The position numbers and the translations under genes are program-made. This document shows positions 24,983 through 30,362 of a stretch of 30,362 bases of DNA, piece by piece (within the stretch, counting starts at the first letter, position 1; every line of letters begins with the position of its first letter). Below the pieces are notes generated by a model. It worked only from the letters and a program-made list of their open reading frames with translations, was not told where the DNA came from and ran no database searches. The stretch is taken from the NCBI GenBank assembly GCA_023409995.1, contig JAEYQN010000179.1:1-30362 (forward strand), written 5' to 3'. The stretch comes from Cyanobacteria bacterium OH_CBB_238 (GTDB taxonomy: Bacteria; Cyanobacteriota; Vampirovibrionia; Gastranaerophilales; Gastranaerophilaceae).

Positions 24983-26482
24983 ATGCCGATTTCAAGATTT
25001 AAAAAAATAACACTAGCAGCATTTATTATAGCCTTATACAGTACTGGTTCATATGCTTTAGATATTGTGTATCCAAAGAAAAATTCTGCAACAATTAACG
25101 CAAAATCAACATTTTTTATTGGGAGTACAAAACCAAAATCTATATTGACCATCAATAACAAAAGCGTAAAAGTATGGGATGATGGGTCATTCGTCGAAGT
25201 CGTTCCATTAATAGATGGAGATAATCCATTCTATATTAAATCTCTATTAAACGGCGAAAGTGAAGAATTAATTTACACTATCAATAAACCTGTATCAACA
25301 ATAACAAATTCAACTGCTTCTCAACAAACTTACCAGCCATTTGAGCAATCTCAATACATGTATGCAATAGTCGAAAAAGAAGGTTCTCCATTAAGAAGTA
25401 ATCCTAACGACGATGCTGCCAGGCTCTCACATTTATCAAAAAACACAGTAGTGCTGCTTGAAGGCAAACAAGGATGTTTTTATAAGGTTTTATTGGGAGA
25501 TAACTCTTCTGCTTGGATAAATGAGAATTGTGTTTGCGTTACATCAACAGTTTCAGAAAGAATATTAGCAACCATTTGCGAATCAAAAATTGAAGAGGAC
25601 AACAACTACAAATACTTCAAACTTAAATTGAATATGCCAGTTGCATACAAGGTTCAAGAAAATGGAACAAATATAGAACTAAGCATATATGGAATTAAAC
25701 AGACCAAAGAATTTATTGACACATTAACAAATCAGAAAATATTTCCATCAGCACAAATAAAACCGTCAACAAATAACAATATAGTAATTAACTTTCCTTC
25801 AACAGAAAGACTTTGGGGATATGATTGTTATTATTTAGACAATACACTTGTGTTTAAAAAAAGAAAAACTCCATCAATTGACCAAAGTAATCCTTTAAAA
25901 GATATTGTAATAACTATAGATCCAGGTCATGGTGGTTGGGATGCTGGTGCCGTGGGCCCGACTGGAGAAAAAGAAAAAAATATAAACTTTGACGTAGCAA
26001 AGAAACTGGGCACAGAATTAGAAAAATCAGGTGCAAAAGTAGTTTACACACGGACAGATGACACAAATATTGACCTATATGAACGTGTAAATATATCGAA
26101 AGTGAATAACTCACTTATATCTATCAGTGTACATGCAAATGCACTGCCGGATGGAGGGAATCCATATATAAAACATGGAACAAGCACTTACTACTATAAT
26201 CAAGAATCTAAAGAACTTGCACAAACCATAAAATCAAAATTAGTACAGAACCTTGGAACTGCTGACGATGGAACCAGTAAGGCAAGCTTTGTTCTAACAA
26301 GAGCAACTTCTCCGTTATCTATACTTGTTGAGGTTGCCTATATGATACATCCTCAAGAATATCAATTACTTTTAAATGAAGATTTTCGACAAAAAGCAGC
26401 TCTATCAATTGCAGAAGGAATTAAAACCTACCTCCTAAATTCAACAATTTCTCAAACTACTAATCAAGTAACTAAAAACTAA
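24983..26482 (+). CDS. Secreted N-acetylmuramoyl-L-alanine amidase (Amidase_3) with SH3-like domain
   Basis: 499 residues. Cleaves the amide bond between MurNAc and the stem peptide of peptidoglycan, probably at septa or during remodelling. Order: signal peptide (1 to about 26, ending 'YSTGSYA'), an Ig-like beta domain ('PKKNSATINAKSTFFIGST', to about 105), an SH3-like domain ('GSPLRSNPNDDAARLSHL', about 130-190), an AMIN-like beta region (about 205-295), and a C-terminal Amidase_3 domain (from about 308). Zinc and catalytic residues are visible: His of 'DPGHGGWDAG', Glu of 'GEKEKNINF', His of 'SVHANA' and Glu of 'LVEVAYM'. There is no strong ribosome site. It is divergent from the GNAT array and terminated inside the next gene. 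Confidence 0.93.
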   Translation: MPISRFKKITLAAFIIALYSTGSYALDIVYPKKNSATINAKSTFFIGSTKPKSILTINNKSVKVWDDGSFVEVVPLIDGDNPFYIKSLLNGESEELIYTINKPVSTITNSTASQQTYQPFEQSQYMYAIVEKEGSPLRSNPNDDAARLSHLSKNTVVLLEGKQGCFYKVLLGDNSSAWINENCVCVTSTVSERILATICESKIEEDNNYKYFKLKLNMPVAYKVQENGTNIELSIYGIKQTKEFIDTLTNQKIFPSAQIKPSTNNNIVINFPSTERLWGYDCYYLDNTLVFKKRKTPSIDQSNPLKDIVITIDPGHGGWDAGAVGPTGEKEKNINFDVAKKLGTELEKSGAKVVYTRTDDTNIDLYERVNISKVNNSLISISVHANALPDGGNPYIKHGTSTYYYNQESKELAQTIKSKLVQNLGTADDGTSKASFVLTRATSPLSILVEVAYMIHPQEYQLLLNEDFRQKAALSIAEGIKTYLLNSTISQTTNQVTKN

Positions 26483-26484
26483 AA

Positions 26485-27063
26485 TTATAAACCATAGTAT
26501 TTTGAAATATCTTCAAAATATTTTTCTAAAGCAAGGTATCCATTATAAAGCTCATTAGTGAGATTTGCATACCTTGTAGCAACAATAAATTTAAGCTCTT
26601 TTGCCCTAACTTGCACTATTTCATCAGCATCTCTTCTCAAATCTTCATCCAGAGATAAAGACCATTTCTTCAAGAAAGATAGCTCTTCATTAATTTGCTT
26701 AATAGTAGAATATTCAAGAGGATTTAAATCATATTTTGCGAGTAAAGCCCTATCTGCGTTACCGATTCTACTTTGAACAACAGGGAAACCATATATTTTT
26801 TTGATTATCATATAATTATCGGAAACTCTTCTATGAGAGGGCGGAACCCCACCTCTGGCAAGTAGCGCTGATGTGCTTAGGGAACTAAATTTATCAGAAT
26901 CATCTGATAATGCACTCAATCCAATACTTTCGGTATATATTCCATCTGTTTTTGAATAAGATTCGCTAATTGTCCTATCTCCGTAATTTTGACTACAAGT
27001 ATTAAATCTATGATAGCCACTAAATTTACATTTGTCATGACATGTTAAACTTTTATTAAGCAT
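26485..27063 (-). CDS. Unknown protein with Cys-containing N-terminus and helical C-terminus
   Basis: 192 residues, not recognised. Three Cys lie in the first 25 residues (C9, C13, C23; 'CHDKC') with two His nearby, a possible metal site but without a known spacing. Residues 30-75 are Ser/Asp-rich and likely disordered. From about 85 on the sequence is helical and charged ('YGFPVVQSRIGNADRALLAKY' followed by Glu/Lys/Leu-rich helices to the end), suggesting a coiled coil. No signal peptide or transmembrane segment. Stops of this gene and the amidase are two bases apart, and the amidase terminator hairpin lies in its 3' end. No clear ribosome site precedes ATG 27063. The open frame is long enough to be real, but the call is not secure. 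Confidence 0.6.
   Translation of the reverse strand: MLNKSLTCHDKCKFSGYHRFNTCSQNYGDRTISESYSKTDGIYTESIGLSALSDDSDKFSSLSTSALLARGGVPPSHRRVSDNYMIIKKIYGFPVVQSRIGNADRALLAKYDLNPLEYSTIKQINEELSFLKKWSLSLDEDLRRDADEIVQVRAKELKFIVATRYANLTNELYNGYLALEKYFEDISKYYGL
26498..26525 (+). terminator. Terminator of the amidase gene, inside the 3' end of the convergent gene
   Basis: Stem TATTTTGAA (26498-26506) and TTCAAAATA (26512-26520), 5-nt loop, followed by TTTTT. It is AT-rich, so only moderately stable, but perfect over 9 bp and 16 bases past the amidase stop. Confidence 0.6.
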
Positions 27064-27189
27064 AAAGTTATAAAAACAACACTCAAGATATGTAAATATA
27101 GAGAACTTTAAGCTCTTTTAGTGTGCTAAAAATTTAATGTATAAAAATAAAATTTCAAAGGTGCAATAAATAGAACACGTTGTTTGGCT

Positions 27190-27195
27190 TATAAT
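27190..27195 (+). promoter_or_regulatory. Consensus -10 element upstream of mnmG
   Basis: A perfect TATAAT 44 bases before the mnmG ATG in the 175-base gap. The -35 position has no good match, so strength is doubtful. The predicted leader is about 37 nt without a Shine-Dalgarno site. Confidence 0.42.
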
Positions 27196-27238
27196 TTTAG
27201 TAGTGACAAAATGCTTAGATAGTAGAATAGAATAAAAA

Positions 27239-29107
27239 ATGTTTAAATATGATGTTATAGTTGTTGGAGCGGGGCACGCAGGCTGTGAAGCAGCAGTAAG
27301 TGCTGCAAGACTGGGAGCAAAAGTATTACTTGCTTCTTTAAATCTTGATAATATTGCATTAATGCCATGTAACCCTGCAGTAGGTGGTCCTGCAAAATCC
27401 TGCTTGGTGAGAGAAATAGACGCTCTTGGCGGAATAATGGGAATAGCAACAGATGCAACTTATATGCAGATGAAAATGCTTAACTCATCCAAAGGTCCAG
27501 CTGTAAGAGCATTAAGAGCTCAATCCGACAAAAAAGAGTATATGGAATATGTAAGAAATATTATTGAAAAAGAAAAAAACATATCACTTAAACAATGTAC
27601 GATGACGGAGCTGATTGTTGAAAACGGAAAAGTAAAAGGTTTAAAAGACGAATTTGGACTCGAATACACTACACCTTCGGTTATACTAACTACAGGAACA
27701 TCGCTGGAAGGAAAAATATGGATTGGACTAAAGTCATTTGAGTTTGGAAGACTCGGGGAAGCCAGCGCAAAGGGGCTTTCTTCTTCACTCAACAAGCTTG
27801 GCATTACTATAGGAAAACTAAAAACAGGAACACCAGCAAGAGTTGATGGAAGAACCATTGATTTTTCAAAAACAATTGAACAGCCCGGTGATCAAGAACT
27901 TAATTTCTTTTCTTTCTTACCCAATAGACCAATTAGAGAACAATATCCTTGTTATCTAACGAGAACCACTGAAAGAACACATGAAATTATTAAGAATAAC
28001 CTTGATAAATCGCCCATGTATTCAGGATTAATACAAGGCCGAGGACCCAGATATTGCCCTTCTATAGAAGACAAGGTAATAAGATTTGCTCATAACCCTT
28101 CTCATCACATATTCATAGAACCAGAAGGAAAAAACACGTATGAAATGTACATTCAGGGCTTCTCAACGAGCCTTCCGGCAGAAGTTCAAATACAAATGCT
28201 TCAATCTTTACCTGGCTTAGAAAATGTGCACATCATAAAACCTGCATACGCTGTAGAATATGATTATGTTCCTGCCATACAGTTGGATCATTCACTAATG
28301 ACACAAAAAATTAAAGGCTTATTCTGTGCAGGACAAATAAATGGTACAAGCGGATATGAAGAAGCTGCTGCTCAGGGGCTTATAGCAGGAATAAATTCAG
28401 TACAATACCTAAATAAGAAAGAACCATTGATATTAAGTAGAAGCTCATCATACATCGGTACATTAATTGACGACCTTGTTACCAAAGATATTGATGAACC
28501 ATACAGAATGTTGACTTCTCGCTCTGAATATAGACTTCTATTAAGACAAGACAACGCAGATGAGAGACTTACAGAATACGGATATAAAATAGGATTGATA
28601 TCTGATGAAAGATACCAAATGTTCCTAGCAAAACAATCTTCAATCGAGGAAGAGATAAAAAGACTAAAAGATGAAAAAATAAGCGCGACAGAAGAAGTAA
28701 ACTCTATTCTTGCAAAATATGATGAAAATATTGAGCGAGGGATTAAACTTGCTGAATTAATAAAACGACCAAACATTGACTACAAAATTTTAAAAGAAAT
28801 ACATCCGCAAACAAAAGAAAAAGGTGTATCACGAGATGTATATGAACAAGCAGAAGTAATAATAAAATATGATGGTTATATAAAACGACAACTTGAACAG
28901 GTAGAAATGTCGGGTAAACTTGAAAAAATAAAAATTCCTGATGAAATAAACTATATGGCAATTCAACACATTTCAGCAGAAACTAAAGAAAAATTAAACA
29001 AAATTCGCCCAGCAACACTTGGACAGGCTTCCAGAATAGGTGGAGTAAAACCTGCTGACATCTCAGTATTAATGGTTATTTTAGAAACTTACAAAGCTAA
29101 GAAATAA
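27239..29107 (+). CDS. mnmG: tRNA uridine-5-carboxymethylaminomethylation enzyme MnmG (GidA)
   Basis: 622 residues, normal length. With MnmE it modifies the wobble uridine (U34) of certain tRNAs, using FAD and methylene-tetrahydrofolate. Seen: the N-terminal FAD motif 'DVIVVGAGHAGCEAA', 'MPCNPAVGGPAKSCLVREID', 'RTPAR'-type region 'KTGTPARVDGRTID', 'QIQMLQSLPGLE', and the second nucleotide-binding motif 'GLFCAGQINGTSGYEEAAAQG'. The C-terminal helical domain (about 550-622) contacts MnmE and tRNA. ATG 27239 has only A-rich sequence upstream. It is convergent with the S74 protein gene, stops five bases apart, with no obvious terminator. mnmE is not in the window. Confidence 0.97.
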   Translation: MFKYDVIVVGAGHAGCEAAVSAARLGAKVLLASLNLDNIALMPCNPAVGGPAKSCLVREIDALGGIMGIATDATYMQMKMLNSSKGPAVRALRAQSDKKEYMEYVRNIIEKEKNISLKQCTMTELIVENGKVKGLKDEFGLEYTTPSVILTTGTSLEGKIWIGLKSFEFGRLGEASAKGLSSSLNKLGITIGKLKTGTPARVDGRTIDFSKTIEQPGDQELNFFSFLPNRPIREQYPCYLTRTTERTHEIIKNNLDKSPMYSGLIQGRGPRYCPSIEDKVIRFAHNPSHHIFIEPEGKNTYEMYIQGFSTSLPAEVQIQMLQSLPGLENVHIIKPAYAVEYDYVPAIQLDHSLMTQKIKGLFCAGQINGTSGYEEAAAQGLIAGINSVQYLNKKEPLILSRSSSYIGTLIDDLVTKDIDEPYRMLTSRSEYRLLLRQDNADERLTEYGYKIGLISDERYQMFLAKQSSIEEEIKRLKDEKISATEEVNSILAKYDENIERGIKLAELIKRPNIDYKILKEIHPQTKEKGVSRDVYEQAEVIIKYDGYIKRQLEQVEMSGKLEKIKIPDEINYMAIQHISAETKEKLNKIRPATLGQASRIGGVKPADISVLMVILETYKAKK

Positions 29108-29112
29108 TTTTA

Positions 29113-30362
29113 TTACCTGCTTTTCTCAAGCCTGCTTAAACGTTTGTCGATATTAGAATAATTTGTTTGCATTTTTTGAATATTAGACTCTAGTGCTTTA
29201 TTTTTCCTGTTTAAAGTAGCATTTTCAGATTCTAAGCTTTTAATTTTATATGCCTGATTTTCAAGCAAAAAATGTAACTCTTTTACTGCTTCAATAAGAA
29301 TAGGAGTCAATTTGCCATAATCAACATACTTATAACCTTTTTCCGTCATAACTAACTCAGGATAAATTTTTTCTACATCTTGTGCGATAAGTCCTATTTG
29401 CTTTTTATCATTAAATGGCATATTAGGAAATTCTTTCTTTTTCCAGTAGTAATTTACTCCTTCAAGTTTAGAAACTTTTTCCAAAGAGCTTTTTAATGGA
29501 GTAATATTTCTTTTCCATCTCTTGTCAGAGGTATACCCGCCGGCTGACCAAGTTGCAGCACCACTGTTGTATACAGCAAATAATTGGCTCTTCTTATACG
29601 TAATAACAGTTGCACCTGTCGCTGCACCTACATTATTTAGATAAAAAATACTATCAGAGCCCCCATCAAATGAAAAATCTACAAGACTTGAAGACGAAGT
29701 CCCACCAAAATATATTGCCCCATAACCACTTGCTTGGTTAATTTTTACAATTCTATTATCAAATTCTCCATAAATAAGAGAGTTTTCCCCCTGAGTTGAA
29801 TTATCGATATAAAGCCTGTTATTAGAATCTGCAGAAGGGCCGGCACCATAACCAAGGCAAACATTTCCAGAGCCACTAGTTATCAATCGCCCAGAAAGAG
29901 AACCTATAACTACATTTTTAGCACCGACGTTAGCATCAGAGGCAGAATAACCAATTGCAACATTATCACTTGTTGTAGAGGTTCCTGACCCGTCTCCAAG
30001 AGCCATTTGGCCTATCGCTACATTATTATCTCCAGCGGTACTATCTCTCAACGCTCCATCACCAAGAGCAACATTATACTGCCCACTTTGTCTGTATCTT
30101 TGTGCATGATAGCCCAAAGCAACATTTTGATAGCCTGTTGTATTAGCGAACAAAGCCTCAACACCAACAGCTGTATTATAACTACCACTTGTGGCACTCC
30201 CCACGGTTCCAGTATTATAATACATAGCATTTATGCCGACAGCAGTATTATAAGAACCTGCTCCGTTTGCCCTCATTGCTCCACCACCTATTGCTGTGTT
30301 CCCAGAGCCAGTGTTACGAGTGGCTTCATCAACACTAGATAAAGAATTAGCACCCAATGAAG
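29113..30362 (-). CDS. YadA-type head-repeat protein with C-terminal S74 chaperone domain, N-terminus beyond the window
   Basis: At least 416 residues; the frame stays open to the window edge, and the first apparent start (TTG 30357) is internal to a repeat, so the true start is outside. Residues 1-175 hold nine head-type units with core N-T/V-A/V-I/V/L-G (for example 'NTAVG', 'NVALG', 'NVAIG') mostly 17 residues apart, as in trimeric adhesin heads and tail fibres. A beta region follows, then the S74 intramolecular chaperone from about residue 277: 'SDKRWKRNI' has the Ser and Lys five residues apart that form the self-cleavage dyad, then 'GLIAQDVEKIYPELV' and a C-terminal coiled coil (about 360-414). 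Expected product: a trimer whose chaperone is released after folding. Host surface protein or prophage fibre cannot be told apart here. Confidence 0.9.
   Translation of the reverse strand, partial: SLGANSLSSVDEATRNTGSGNTAIGGGAMRANGAGSYNTAVGINAMYYNTGTVGSATSGSYNTAVGVEALFANTTGYQNVALGYHAQRYRQSGQYNVALGDGALRDSTAGDNNVAIGQMALGDGSGTSTTSDNVAIGYSASDANVGAKNVVIGSLSGRLITSGSGNVCLGYGAGPSADSNNRLYIDNSTQGENSLIYGEFDNRIVKINQASGYGAIYFGGTSSSSLVDFSFDGGSDSIFYLNNVGAATGATVITYKKSQLFAVYNSGAATWSAGGYTSDKRWKRNITPLKSSLEKVSKLEGVNYYWKKKEFPNMPFNDKKQIGLIAQDVEKIYPELVMTEKGYKYVDYGKLTPILIEAVKELHFLLENQAYKIKSLESENATLNRKNKALESNIQKMQTNYSNIDKRLSRLEKSR

Noticed and set aside
27520..27858. Minus-strand open frame of 112 codons inside mnmG, and a second at 28372-28776
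   Set aside because: Both are antisense to mnmG, which has full-length conserved motifs; no start signals.
29830..30330. Possible CRISPR-like or tandem DNA repeat
   Set aside because: The repeats are in protein only; the DNA units vary in sequence and length and stay in frame, which fits head repeats and not a CRISPR array.
30007..30342. Plus-strand open frame (111 codons) opposite the head repeats
   Set aside because: It arises from the repeat periodicity of the real minus-strand gene; it has no ribosome site and a Ser/Thr/Ile-rich low-complexity translation.

Overview
The window is AT-rich bacterial chromosome (roughly one third G+C by eye). It carries 22 protein genes and no RNA genes, insertion sequences, phage blocks or CRISPR arrays that I can support. 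Gram-negative markers are clear: an lpx lipid A cluster, a heptose-type nucleotidyltransferase and an Amidase_3 cell-wall hydrolase. A PPi-dependent phosphofructokinase and a FixC/FixX electron-transfer pair point to an anaerobic or fermentative life. Several small proteins carry an N-terminal Asn/Lys/Ser-rich tail followed by an 'I-S-F-K/G' motif, which I associate with gut Melainabacteria (Vampirovibrionia, order Gastranaerophilales). That placement is inference, not proof.

Layout. 1-1.8 kb (+): the 3' part of proC, then rmuC starting directly after its stop. 1.77-2.4 kb (-): a secreted SH3-like protein, stop to stop with rmuC. 2.55-3.2 kb (+): an unknown protein built of about seven ~22-residue beta-type repeats. 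3.26-8.06 kb (-): thrS without a TGS domain, PPi-phosphofructokinase and an M29 aminopeptidase, with terminators after the last two. 8.08-11.2 kb (-): lpxD-lpxC-fabZ-lpxA, tightly packed and co-directional with the aminopeptidase. 11.36-16.6 kb (-): heptose-phosphate adenylyltransferase, a parvulin-type lipoprotein foldase and mfd. 16.7-17.1 kb (+): a small secreted coiled-coil protein. 17.2-21.7 kb (-): recJ, a small internally duplicated protein, fixX and fixC. 21.8-24.9 kb (-): four consecutive GNAT-like paralogues. 25-26.5 kb (+): a secreted N-acetylmuramoyl-L-alanine amidase. 26.5-27.1 kb (-): an unknown protein. 27.2-29.1 kb (+): mnmG. 29.1 kb to the window end (-): the 3' part of a surface or tail-fibre-like protein with YadA-type head repeats and a self-cleaving S74 chaperone domain.

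How the genes work together. lpxA, lpxC and lpxD make the early lipid A intermediates, fabZ supplies fatty-acid elongation, and the adenylyltransferase probably feeds LPS inner core. The parvulin lipoprotein, amidase and SH3 proteins serve the envelope. mfd, recJ and rmuC serve DNA repair. thrS and mnmG serve translation. FixC/FixX pass electrons from an electron-transfer flavoprotein whose genes are not in the window. The most unusual content is the GNAT-like array with its shared N-terminal motif, the 22-residue-repeat protein and the duplicated 129-residue protein beside recJ.

No stretch over 300 bases lacks a gene. Short gaps hold several convincing terminators and some plausible sigma70-type promoters, listed below.
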